NCBI RefSeq assembly: GCF_033568475.1
Contig: NC_133120.1
Location: forward strand, 50,151,751-50,215,750
DNA: 64,000 nucleotides
Origin: Henckelia pumila
Lineage: Eukaryota > Streptophyta > Magnoliopsida > Lamiales > Gesneriaceae
Reading direction: 5' to 3'
The notes under the pieces were generated by a model. It did no database searches. It was given only the letters and a program-made list of their open reading frames with translations, and was not told where the DNA came from. The position numbers and the translations under genes are program-made. Shown piece after piece: positions 57,901 to 64,000 of this stretch (position 1 is its first letter; every line of letters begins with the position of its first letter).

Positions 57901-60900
57901 CACCAAATGCTCGTCTCAATCACGGCTATATATCAAAATATCATAAAAAAATACGAGGACAAATTTCCATAAGTAAGGCCTAAATACCTCGTTCATAGTT
58001 TAGATGTTCGTACCACTGTAGAAGGCTTCCCATCTTCATCACTTCTCCATTTTACCAACACTGCCCCACCAAATTTCAAATCCGTGGTCTTGACAATTGA
58101 TTTGAGAGATACCATGGATCAGTTGAGTGATGGATCCCCGTGCAACTCCGCAGTTCGTCCACCCCAACTAAACTTCATTTGCATTTTCGCCCAATTTAGC
58201 AAGACATCCCCTAGAGTACGTCCCAATTCGAAACTATAAACCTACAATCTTCATTTGACACCGACCCAAATCGGTGTTTAAATTCTTGCACACCCCTTGA
58301 CAGCAAATACGACCCCCATCCCCAAGACATACATACCGCGAAACATACCCCCTCATCAACTACTAGTCCCAACACCTTAACCAGCCTCTTCGAGATGAAA
58401 TCATGGCTTGCGCCACTGTCCACCATCGCAACCACCTCTCGACCCTCTAAACCCGCCTTTATTTGCAGCGTTTGAGGGTGATTGATATCATTGACTGAAT
58501 ATAATGGCAACTCCAAGGTATTGTACTCCACATTCGAAGTTACTGCCCAAGTCTCACCTTCGCCCATCGGCTGCGAACCCTCTTCTTCTCCAGGCCCTAG
58601 CTCACTCCATCTATTTCCAATCTTCCTCGGCCAAAATGGTAACCCTCAAGTTTTTATTGGCGCAGTGCATCGGATGATACGGCTCCCCACATTTAAAACA
58701 GAGTCCCTTTTTGTGTCGGTGAAGAAACTCTTGGTGAGAAATGATTCTATCATCGCGGCCGTAGGCATCGAAGCCCTAGCCCCACTGCCACTCCGCTCAG
58801 CGCCGCTATTTCAACCGTATATAGGCCACAAACTTCCGCCGGTAGGTGCTGGGGTGAAGGGTCTATGTACGGATAGATCGCGTGGGCTTGTTGTCTTTGT
58901 ACTCCCATAAGTCGGTCGATGATTTTTATTTGGGTAACCGCCATTGAATTGGGCCTGAGAAACCCAACCCATTCCAGATAAAGTTTTCTACTCATGGCTC
59001 AACCCAGAACCCGATTCGTAACTTCTCCGATCCGCCATCGCTCCAAACAACTCCATCTCCAAACCTCTCGCCAATGTCATGGCGCGATCCACCGTTTGAG
59101 GGCTATGGACGATCATCTGTCTTCGTATCTCCTCTCTCAGACCACTCATGAAATAGCCCAGACATTGATCCTCTTGAACATCTCCTACCTGTAGAACCAA
59201 TGTAGACCCGAGTCACCACTAAACATACTAATAAGTATGCATAATTAAACTTAACAACAACAAATAAACAGCGAAAACAACTTAAGTAATTTTACAACCC
59301 CAAACGAAAACACAGATGATAATCTCAGTCTTAAACATTGATACAATCACAACAGTAATCACAACCCTGCACGAGGACAATTGTTGAAGCAAGGACAAGC
59401 ACACTCATGCAATCATTCGGTGACCTTAAATTTGTGGCTAGATTGCTGGTAAATTGCATCAATTGCCAATCCAAAGCATCATCGAATGCGACGGAACAAC
59501 AAATTTTGTTAAAGTTGTTTCTTTCGACAATATTTTGATGAATATTATATAATAAAGAAATTTTGTGAAGAAAGAGATCTGTATAATTTTAACTTCCCCG
59601 TGCTATAATGAAGGGTCACCTTACAGTTTGATAGCCAAAGAACGAGCTTCATAGATATTGACAATTGTCATTGAGTCCTCTACAATTTCTAAATGGCGGT
59701 CGAGGCGGCCGGCTAGGCGGTAGGCGGCCCTTGACCGCCCCGCCTTGGCATCAGGCGACCTCTTCAGGCAGCCCTAAGCTGTCCGATGGGCCAGGCGGGC
59801 AGCCAGGGTGTCGAGGCGGTGGCGGCGGGCGCTCGGGCGGCTGAGGCGATAAACAATTTTAAATTCCAGTCAAATGTCAAAGTCAATTAATTTAAAAACC
59901 TAGTCAAAATCAATTAATTTTAACCCCTAGTTATAATAAAAACATAACCCACTTTCTTTTGTTCACTTTTTTTTATAAGAAACAAGATTATATTAATTAC
60001 TCTAAAATTATGATGTACAATATGCGGACAAGTGATCCGCCATCGATAAAGAAGCTTTCATGATTCTACCCCTACCAACAAAATGCAAAAGCCCAATCTC
60101 GTAATAAATCCGAGATCGAAACATTCTCAAAATCTACATGAGACCTTATCCACGTAGAAACTTTGATTTTGATCCTTTCCCAACATTCGTCAATCGACTC
60201 TTCAAAGTCTTCAAAAATTCTTCTATTTCTCTCCAGCCACACGGACCAGCAAACGCCATGAACGATCACCCTCCAAAAGATTATCCCTGTCTCGCCCAAA
60301 AGATGTCCAATATCTTGCGTTGATCTTGGAGTCACCCAAACCAGCCTCAACTCTATCAAGGCTCTACCCCAAAGCCCACTCGTAAAAGTACAATGAATGA
60401 ACATGTGGTCTTGCGTTTCCCTCTCTTTCCGACACATCGCACACCAATTGGGGCATAGAGCACAAGTACGCCACCTTTTTTGCATCATTTCCGAGGTCGG
60501 CACATTGCCCACCTTTTGTTTTCACTTTTGGTTCCAAGTGGTTTCAACATCAACCACTAGGCCCACACGCCTCAAACTGCCAGCCGCCGCAGCCCCCCGC
60601 CTCAAACCGGATGATGAATCTTTATTAATTATCTTATTAGTTTGCATTTATATATTTATTTGCACCTTGTCTAGATGATATTATATTTATGAAGTTTCTT
60701 GACATCTTACATAAAAAATTATGACTATTTGTGATTACATTGTATGACTATATATGATTACCCATAAAAAATTGCTAAATAAAATTTAACCGCCTAGGCA
60801 GTCGAGGCGGTAGGCGGTCATTGACTGCCCCCGCCACCGCCTCCCGCCATTTACAACACTGGTCCATCTATTTCTACTTAATTCATATGATTTTGTAATA

Positions 60901-62257
60901 AATTTAAATTCATTTTTACCTTCTGTTAAAATGGATTATTTGCTGAAATGCGTATTGTCTTTTGTGAAGTTCGTAATTATGTTTTAACAGGTGAATTTAC
61001 CAGAAGAGAAACCTCGACAGATATGTGGCCTTGAACTTCCTGGTATTCACTCATCCAGATATATTGTTCTTTCTCTTTGAAGCTCGATCCATCTATAGAC
61101 TTTTGTAGTTTAGTGTATTTTAAATTTGAGAAATAATATCATATGCTGATGTGTGACAGATAATCTTTGGATTGCTTTTAATTTGAAACATATGAGCTAT
61201 CTTCTGTTTCATCCGCAGAAGATGTCTCCTGTGAAGGAGTCCATCATTGGAATTACAAAAAATTTCTGTCGAACAGTCCTTATATGTCTTGTGAATACTT
61301 CAGTAGCTTTTTTGTCAGTTTGAGTCTCATTTTATTTTCGATAATGCAGAAGAAGTTTTGCAGGGAGTTGCTGCAGGCATTGACTTGTTTGACTCAACGT
61401 ATGTTTTTAAAACTCAGCAATCCTCATTAGATTCCTTCATCAATATCATGTATTTCTTCTGCAAACTTTGAAGTGTAAGCCAAAATTGTATCTAGGTACA
61501 TATATCATCTTACACTTGGAGGCTTTGCACTTGCATTTTCGTCACAGAATATTTTGAGACATGGTTCTGTTGATCAGCATACTGATTATGATAGTGATGG
61601 CACAAAGATCAATCTGAAGGCAACCATTTACAGGCAAGTATCTCTAAATTGTAGGTATCTTCACTGTATTTCACTTTGCAGCTTGCTAAAATTACTGTTG
61701 CTGTGTTGGAAGATGTTCCCTTTACGTCAATTTGCGTTGCACAAAACACTTACTGATGAAGAAACTAAGTACTCATGTAACAATATTTATGATTGGTTGT
61801 GATGCAGGAAATATCAAGTCCTTTAGCTTTAATCCTTTATCCATCTATCGTGTTGGCTGTAAATTGCTATTATGTTGAAAATTGAGCTACTCACATTTCG
61901 TTGATTTGATTGCAGAAAAGATATGTCGCCTATTCTGGAGAATTGTAACTGCTACACTTGTCAGAATCATACAAAAGCATACCTAAACCACTTGTTTAAT
62001 GTCCATGAAATGTTGGCACAAATTCTATTGGAAATGTATGCAGTGATTATTTTACCAAATTGTTGTTTCAATTTTTGCTTTTTTGAATTGCTAACAAAGG
62101 CTTTTCGTCCCGTTTTACCAGTCATAACACGCACCACTATCTGGGATTCTTCCGGTCGATAAGAGAAGCAATCAAGGATGGGAAATTTGATCATTTTCGA
62201 AAAACTTTTGTTGAAAGCAGGCGTAACCATATTTTTGCTGCTGCCTTGAATTCATGA
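38709..62257 (+). CDS. QTRT2: Queuine tRNA-ribosyltransferase accessory subunit 2, ten exons
   Basis: With its catalytic partner QTRT1 this subunit replaces guanine-34 by queuine in tRNAs with GUN anticodons. Exons: 38709-38905, 39067-39241, 39351-39518, 39625-39718, 39928-39998, 60991-61042, 61350-61398, 61496-61633, 61916-62035, 62122-62257. Their 1,200 bases give 399 codons and TGA, all phases agreeing. Conserved blocks: MKFTVRAAW start, [75 protein letters not shown], and the zinc site [16 protein letters not shown] followed by [16 protein letters not shown]. All introns are GT-AG except intron 8, which starts GCAAGT. Intron 5 is about 21 kb of transposons. The start at 38709 is fixed by family similarity from the first residues. 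No disabling change was seen. Confidence 0.93.
41024..41374 (-). repeat. 3' LTR of copia X, carrying an insertion
   Basis: 351 bp compared with 204 bp in the other LTR. The extra part is the insertion at about 41157-41303. CTCCCCCTCAAGCTGG directly after 41374 is the polypurine tract in - orientation. Confidence 0.85.
41157..41303 (+). mobile_element. Short insertion with A-rich 3' end inside the LTR
   Basis: About 145 bp absent from the partner LTR. It begins CTCGACGTGTATAGGG and ends ATCAATAAAATTATAGTT, T-rich text, then an A-run. This looks like a 5'-truncated retroposed 3' end, such as a LINE tail or transcript end. No protein or tRNA-like head is visible. Confidence 0.5.
41380..43575 (-). 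pseudogene. Decayed copia pol: integrase end, reverse transcriptase, RNase H
   Basis: - strand pieces in order: 43571 region ([12 protein letters not shown] in one frame, then [20 protein letters not shown] in another, skipping most of integrase); 43295-43068 and 43171-42881 ([19 protein letters not shown], upstream of reverse transcriptase); 42394-42041 ([15 protein letters not shown], the catalytic YVDD block, and [12 protein letters not shown]); 41862-41488 ([19 protein letters not shown], RNase H, and [20 protein letters not shown]). The region 42400-42880 is riddled with frameshifts and stops. The C-terminal [12 protein letters not shown] tail precedes the polypurine tract. Confidence 0.8.
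44022..44223 (+). repeat. 5' LTR of copia Z
   Basis: 202 bp; directly followed by the primer-binding site. Confidence 0.9.
44281..44674 (+). pseudogene. gag N-terminal part of copia Z
   Basis: The frame gives a copia-type Gag: [55 protein letters not shown], then the [12 protein letters not shown] segment. It stops at 44674 after a frame change. The middle of Gag appears shortened: the zinc knuckle follows only about 120 bases later, where relatives have several hundred, so an internal deletion is likely. Gag would form the particle. Confidence 0.75.
44791..46065 (+). CDS. Zinc knuckle, protease and integrase of copia Z (open frame)
   Basis: 424 codons. [19 protein letters not shown] is the Gag zinc knuckle. 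[14 protein letters not shown] is the protease active site, with DTEA in place of the family's D[ST]GA, so the catalytic glycine is lost. [15 protein letters not shown] is the pre-integrase HHCC region ([15 protein letters not shown]). [18 protein letters not shown] starts the integrase core, continuing through [11 protein letters not shown] to [20 protein letters not shown]. The frame stops at 46065, within the integrase C-terminal part; 46138-46365 continues it in another frame. Integrase would insert the element DNA into the chromosome. Confidence 0.85.
   Translation: MVCDFCKKPYHTRDTCWEIHGKPIDWKPKKQQRLPKSAHLAESTSNVATGPEFSSEDLDMLRQLLQQTRASNGSATQTSKTPTAAMVKTGIIHHNFLSKSQHTDCWIVDTEASDHMTGTKAVIDTYTSCNNKIDVWVADGKVSPAVGKGSVCLSNMTLESVLFVPNLSHNLLSVSKLTEDMNCVVTFFPSHCEFQDNSSRKMIEVAEKKDGLYYLLETKNPSQSKSPNFSMSVVSNSNVMLWHQRLGHPSFQYMKILYPHLFINKDQHSFQCEQCVLAKQPRTNYPTHVYQPSKPFQLVHSDIWGPARTSNLTKTQWFVTFIDDHTRVCWVYLMKDKSETFYWFKQFHKFVLNVFQSNIHVFRTDNGKEYLSSECNQYLGENGIHHQTSCVNTPKQNGVAERKNRHLLEVARSLMFSSSIPNFY
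46346..47437 (+). CDS. Reverse transcriptase of copia Z (open frame, altered active site)
   Basis: 363 codons. The upstream part is a linker; the RVT2 domain runs from [19 protein letters not shown] through [55 protein letters not shown] and [16 protein letters not shown] to the catalytic block. That block reads YVVDI where the family has YVDDI, so one of the two catalytic aspartates is replaced by valine. A TAA at about 47435 cuts the frame before RNase H. The product would not be an active polymerase. Confidence 0.88.
   Translation: MDVTFFENNFFYSRSPLQGKNNDENSIWDPTVSLPISEDVSPLINSAPILVSSPIQIHEQGREVHEEVVSRKPLQTYSRKPKPSQHNQSSILELEPVVCKDLELPIAQRKGVRSCTMHSIANFLTCKRLSPVFKAFTAKIDSVKIPKNIDDALKDKKWESAVLEEMTALHENETWDIVDLPKDKKVVGSKWLFTLKYRADGEVERYKARLVAQGFTQTYGIDYEETFAPVAKFNSIRVLLSLAANLDWELHQLDVKNAFLNGHLDKEVYMKIPPGFQSEHEQGKVCKLRKSLYGLKQSPRAWFTRFSSTLMRLGYSQGKADHTFFIKAGEGGKKAILIVYVVDIIITGDDSVEILQLKGKLRK
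47440..48309 (+). pseudogene. RNase H region of copia Z
   Basis: After a stop at about 47437 the sequence continues with [20 protein letters not shown] text, then from 47539 an open frame: [94 protein letters not shown], and [12 protein letters not shown] at the end. This is the usual copia RNase H and tail. It ends 13 bases before the right LTR. Confidence 0.85.
48323..48524 (+). repeat. 3' LTR of copia Z
   Basis: 202 bp; about six differences from the 5' LTR; followed by the TTTAT target duplication. Confidence 0.9.
48751..48974 (-). pseudogene. Pre-integrase fragment of copia Y
   Basis: On the - strand [20 protein letters not shown], then [12 protein letters not shown] and [16 protein letters not shown]. 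It is the HHCC region before integrase. To its right lies the LINE; to its left the hAT-like element, beyond which the integrase frame continues at 43575. Confidence 0.85.
48975..51135 (-). mobile_element. 5'-truncated LINE inserted in copia Y
   Basis: Non-LTR reverse transcriptase at about 51130-50480 ([36 protein letters not shown], then [19 protein letters not shown]). The frame continues in pieces through 50549-50058 ([16 protein letters not shown]) and 50048-49656 to the zf-RVT region 49668-49192 ([20 protein letters not shown]). The 3' end is an A-run at about 48975-48984 after TAA repeats. No endonuclease part remains, so the copy is truncated at its 5' end, as LINEs usually are. Several stops and frameshifts are present. 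Confidence 0.85.
51136..52522 (-). pseudogene. gag and protease of copia Y
   Basis: 52522-52120 gives the UBN2-type gag start ([20 protein letters not shown]). 52109-51136 gives its rest ([20 protein letters not shown]), a zinc knuckle [14 protein letters not shown], and the protease site [13 protein letters not shown] followed by [20 protein letters not shown]. One frameshift near 52110 separates the two frames. The second is cut by the LINE at about 51135. The ATG at 52504 (MAEKKSVVV) is the probable start. Confidence 0.85.
52730..52919 (-). repeat. 5' LTR of copia Y
   Basis: 190 bp, TGTTAAATTACAG at the left and ATCTGTAACA at the right. On the - strand TGGTATCAGAGAG (52717-52729) follows directly as the primer-binding site. 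A matching 3' LTR of copia Y is not present in the window. Confidence 0.75.
52920..53330 (-). other. Foreign block between copia X gag and copia Y LTR
   Basis: No gene recognised. On the - strand it starts TGCAACGCCCCAAAAAATT, the look of an LTR start, and interrupts the copia X gag after AWLVNYI. It may be a truncated LTR. Confidence 0.35.
53325..53590 (-). pseudogene. gag N-terminal fragment of copia X
   Basis: [20 protein letters not shown] starts at 53589; the frame changes once, then reads [35 protein letters not shown] and [14 protein letters not shown]. It is related to, but distinct from, the Gag of copia Z (44281-44674), and a different family from the copia Y Gag. It is cut off at about 53325. 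Confidence 0.75.
53673..53876 (-). repeat. 5' LTR of copia X
   Basis: 204 bp, with GGACT directly after it. TGATACCAGAGCC on the - strand next to it is the primer site, two differences from the initiator tRNA-Met complement. Confidence 0.85.
53882..54635. other. Intron 5 sequence, nothing recognised
   Basis: Plain AT-rich intronic DNA without coding, repeat or RNA signals that I could support. Confidence 0.5.
54636..55243 (+). mobile_element. TRIM retrotransposon with three LTRs in tandem
   Basis: LTRs at 54636-54756, 54900-55020 and 55131-55243 (113-121 bp, ending TTAACA; the outer two begin TGTTAGTTGTC, the middle one AATTAGTTGTC). Two short internal regions each begin TGGTATCAGAGC, the initiator tRNA-Met primer site. 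The whole array is flanked by the 5-bp duplication GGATT (54631-54635 and 55244-55248). No coding capacity. Confidence 0.88.
55376..55718 (-). repeat. 3' LTR of the Reina-like element
   Basis: 343 bp with TGTT...AACA ends; on the - strand preceded by the purine-rich GAGGAGGCCAAAGA. Confidence 0.65.
55730..57144 (-). pseudogene. Integrase and chromodomain of the Reina-like element
   Basis: 57144-56887 reads the RNase H to integrase linker and zinc region ([20 protein letters not shown]). 56966-56685 has [20 protein letters not shown], the zinc-binding pair, then [20 protein letters not shown], the core start. 56457-56215 has [20 protein letters not shown], the core end. Around 55850-55740 the - strand reads [20 protein letters not shown] then PDFRLEDKA, a chromodomain that would guide insertion; its expected leading tryptophan codon is a stop. 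Multiple breaks separate these parts. Confidence 0.75.
57053..57960 (-). pseudogene. Reverse transcriptase and RNase H remnants of the Reina-like element
   Basis: 57906-57724 reads [20 protein letters not shown], the end of the reverse transcriptase fingers and palm, with an 18-base duplication that repeats NKKKCS. 57300-57180 reads the RNase H end ([19 protein letters not shown]). The catalytic palm, expected near 57950-58100, is not readable as a continuous frame. Confidence 0.65.
58211..58567 (-). pseudogene. Aspartic protease of the Reina-like element
   Basis: The frame gives [20 protein letters not shown], then [20 protein letters not shown] with the intact DSG active site, and a flap region that becomes frame-shifted near the end. 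It would process Gag-Pol. Confidence 0.75.
58600..59200 (-). pseudogene. gag C-terminal fragment of the Reina-like element
   Basis: 59200-58988 reads [20 protein letters not shown] and the [14 protein letters not shown] helix. A CCHC zinc knuckle, [16 protein letters not shown], is readable near 58700-58650. The N-terminal half is missing at 59200. Confidence 0.7.
59201..59682. other. LTR-like fragment
   Basis: TGTAGACCCGAGTCACC begins at about 59210 and looks like an LTR start joined to the truncated gag. No gene and no clear right end are seen. Confidence 0.35.
59683..60861. mobile_element. GCGG-rich hAT-like non-autonomous element, copy 2, with a LINE inside
   Basis: Left end CAATTTCTAAATGGCGG; right end, reversed, CAGTGTTGTAAATGGCGG; flanks GTCCTCTA and GTCCATCT are a degenerate 8-bp duplication. 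Apart from the LINE (about 59969-60512) it is roughly 630 bp and matches copy 1 along its length. No transposase. Confidence 0.75.
59969..60512 (-). mobile_element. LINE 3' fragment with zf-RVT domain
   Basis: - strand frame 60512-60072 reads [20 protein letters not shown] then [20 protein letters not shown] and [20 protein letters not shown], the zinc-binding reverse-transcriptase tail of plant LINEs. It is the same family as 49192-49668. The flanking direct repeat CTTTTGTTCACTTTT (about 59955-59970) and CCTTTTGTTTTCACTTTT (60512-60529) is a target duplication; copy 1 of the hAT-like element has the empty site. Confidence 0.8.
60991..62257 (+). CDS. QTRT2: QTRT2 exons 6-10
   Basis: The C-terminal half (165 codons and the stop). 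Exon 6 [17 protein letters not shown], exon 7 [16 protein letters not shown], exon 8 [18 protein letters not shown] onward, exon 9 the CNCYTC zinc site, exon 10 [19 protein letters not shown] to the TGA at 62255-62257. Exons 7, 8 and 9 end in phase 2. The intron after exon 8 uses a GC donor with an otherwise perfect AG/GCAAGT context. Confidence 0.9.
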
Positions 62258-62540
62258 TTTATGTATGGCCTTTGATGTGGCACTTAACAAAGAAGGATGC
62301 AGGGAGCTTGTATCGGGTCATGAACGGTTTCCAGTATTAAATAGAAGGTGAGATTCTTTTCAATGCTATTATTCTAATGCTGCTCAAACTAGCTTTAACT
62401 AATATGGTAAACTGAACTTGAATTGATGAGTAGACTGGCGATCATATGCATATTTAATAGAGCTCAATTGACATGTATGTGAAACATGTGTGAAATATTC
62501 TGCTTTATTTTGTGGAAGCATTTTTGCGTGGCCATCTTGT
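62258..62540 (+). other. 3' flank of QTRT2
   Basis: Probable 3' UTR and downstream sequence. GAATTGATGAGT and AT-rich text are seen but no certain polyadenylation signal. Confidence 0.4.
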
Positions 62541-62702
62541 ATTTCGTTTATATACCCTAGTGTGCAGGATTTTTATGAGCGACCACTAATTTATTTCGTT
62601 TTTATACCCTAGTGTGCAGGATTTTCATGAGCGACCACTAATTTTTTTTTAAAAAAAAAATCACTAAAACCCATAGTGGTCGCTCACGAAAATCCTGCAA
62701 AC
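62541..62702. repeat. Fold-back repeat with duplicated left arm
   Basis: Two tandem copies of a 50-bp unit (62541-62592 and 62593-62641) containing TGTGCAGGATTTTCATGAGC then GACCACTA. They face an inverted copy at 62672-62702 (ATAGTGGTCGCTCACGAAAA then TCCTGCAA). The centre is a T10-A10 palindrome. It looks like a small MITE. Confidence 0.75.
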
Positions 62703-62710
62703 TAAAGATA

Positions 62711-62897
62711 TATATAATTTTCCAAATTAATTTATTTTTTTTAAAAAATATCTCTAAATTTCGAAATGAAAATAAATATTTCCTTCAATATTAATGTTTA
62801 TATATATAAATTTCCAACTTAATTTATTTTTTTTAAAAAAAAATCTCTAAATTTCGAAATGAATTAATATTTCCCAACTGGTTCAATATTAATGTAG
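62711..62897. repeat. Tandem duplication of about 97 bp
   Basis: Two units (from about 62715 and 62812) share TTAATTTATTTTTTTTAAAA, then ATCTCTAAATTTCGAAATGA and TTCAATATTAATGT. Confidence 0.65.
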
Positions 62898-63179
62898 AGC
62901 TCTCATTGTGTTTAGAGTTCATTAGCGGGGAGAGGTCACCTAATGTGATTAGTGGTGGAACGAGTCTTAATTCTTATAAATTGAAAATGACGAAGGAAAT
63001 TGAAGATCAAGAGTATGGCAATTTGAAGAAATTAAAAACCTTATGTATGAAAGTTCAAGTTTTTTTTTATTATTGTATTGTTTAATTATGTTTAATTATT
63101 CGAATTTTAAAGTCTATATTTTTGTAATTTATTAATTAATTTCGAATTTAGGTTTTATATATTTAGGTTTCTTTGGTTA

Positions 63180-64000
63180 CAAGGTAAATTTTTTTTTTTT
63201 AAAAAAAAAAACACCGCGGATAGCGGGGGTTAAACAGATCCCTACTTGTATATTAGCAAAAACAGAGAACAAACACCAAAGGGGGAGATGATTAGACAAA
63301 GACCTCCCCAACGGTAAATATATATACATCAATACATCATATCCTAAAAATATAAACGACAACAAATGTCCTAAATAGAAACATCATCAACGATGGATAA
63401 GGAGAAGCCTATAGAAAACGTTCACCGAATATAACCAGCATCAAATAGCAACTCAAGGAGGTTGCCCAGAAGAAGCACGCTGTCTGCACTGCTGAGTCAA
63501 AGAGGTATAGCGTTTCTGAGAGCGCGTGCGAACAGATAGGTAAGGAGGATGACTCGCAGAGGCATGGGAAGCCGCCGAAAGCTTCACCTTCTTTCCCTTA
63601 TCAAAAGCAAAATCCATCATTGGTAAACTTACAGGGGCTGGAGGAACAAAGTCCTGACCCTAACCATCAGCAGGAACATCAGGTTGTGGCGTAGCAAAAG
63701 CCATCACCTCTATTTGTCCAAACTCATTCTCAATAATCAACTACGAGTTCGAAGCAGAACTAGTGCCAATAGCAGAAGATCTCTGTCCCAAATCCTCATT
63801 CAAGTCCCGGAGGGCCTCAAATGGGTTCAACGAAGACTGAGGCAAAACAAGACCCTGAACCTGAGGACGTCGCTGTCTACCGTTCTTATGAGTCCACCCA
63901 TCCACAGCAATCGAAGGACAACAATAGAGGGAGGAACCAAATCCTATTGGCTACCCCGAGACTAGCCCCCAGTAGGTAGGGCAGAAGCCTGGCGTCTGGA
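63180..64000 (-). mobile_element. Retroposon 3' part with an ORF1-like tail, cut by the window edge
   Basis: On the - strand an open but stop-interrupted text is readable from about 63900 to 63460: LVLPQSSLNPFEALRDLNED, then SLPMMDFAFDKGKKVKLS, ending SSGQPP and a stop near 63456. About 270 bases of UTR follow, then AACCCCCGCTATCCGCGGTG and T/A-runs at about 63188-63212, like the A-rich end of a LINE-type retroposon. Two in-frame stops (near 63745 and 63660) show decay. The protein resembles the low-complexity C-terminal tail of plant LINE ORF1, but this is a weak call. Confidence 0.4.

Larger units (their letters stand above)
55376..59200 (-). mobile_element. Reina-like Ty3/gypsy chromovirus, decayed, 5' side truncated
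   Basis: The 3' LTR (55376-55718, TGTTGTGTTC...TTCATAACA) is at the left. On the - strand the order gag, protease, reverse transcriptase, RNase H, integrase, chromodomain is readable. At the right the element stops within gag at about 59200, joined to an unrelated LTR fragment, so the 5' LTR and N-terminal gag are missing. Many stops and frameshifts mark it as old. Confidence 0.8.
39999..60990 (+). other. QTRT2 intron 5, about 21 kb, filled with transposons
   Basis: Donor ACG/GTATGA and acceptor TTTTAACAG are both intact, and exon phases match across it. 39999-41018, 53882-54635 and 55249-55375 are the parts in which I see no transposon or gene. The rest is the nested copia/LINE/hAT complex, a TRIM, a Reina-like chromovirus, an LTR fragment and a second hAT-like element with a LINE. 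Confidence 0.9.

Overview
The window is plant nuclear DNA, from a eudicot-like genome dominated by nested transposable elements. The evidence is LTR retrotransposons of several plant lineages (Athila-like, Tekay-like and Reina-like Ty3/gypsy; several Ty1/copia; a TRIM), hAT-type and CACTA-type DNA elements, LINE fragments, and GT-AG introns. There is one intact host gene. No CRISPR array, operon, rRNA or tRNA gene was recognised.

Layout. 1-650 is the 3' part of a Tekay-like LTR. 651-13043 is a decayed Athila-like element on the + strand (LTR, tRNA-Asp-type primer-binding site, gag, protease), split by a nearly complete 10-kb Tekay-like chromovirus on the - strand (1651-11655, 5-bp target duplication). 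13044-15092 is noncoding retroelement DNA ending in an LTR start. 15093-25215 is a tandem LTR-internal-LTR-internal array of gag-protease-only Athila-like elements on the - strand. 25216-27528 is a third gag-protease-only remnant on the + strand. 27531-33428 looks like a Pack-CACTA element: arrays of palindromic subterminal repeats at both ends and, between them, broken fragments of clathrin heavy chain, eIF2B-epsilon and serine hydroxymethyltransferase genes with introns kept. 33429-38679 holds two solitary or truncated LTRs and a 550-bp hAT MITE.

38709-62257 is the host gene, a QTRT2-type subunit of queuine tRNA-ribosyltransferase. Ten exons join in frame to 399 codons and a stop. Intron 5 is about 21 kb and consists largely of transposons: a composite copia element (41024-53876) containing a second copia, a LINE, a GCGG-rich hAT-like element and a third copia inside that; then a TRIM with three LTRs, a Reina-like chromovirus, and a second copy of the hAT-like element with its own LINE insertion. 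Downstream (62258-64000) are a fold-back repeat, a tandem duplication and a retroposon 3' end.

I found no clear new enzymatic system. The most unusual items are the multi-gene capture element, the gag-protease-only array with palindrome-rich LTRs, the LTR that ends 29 bp before the QTRT2 start codon, and the deep, reconstructable nesting inside a gene that still reads intact.
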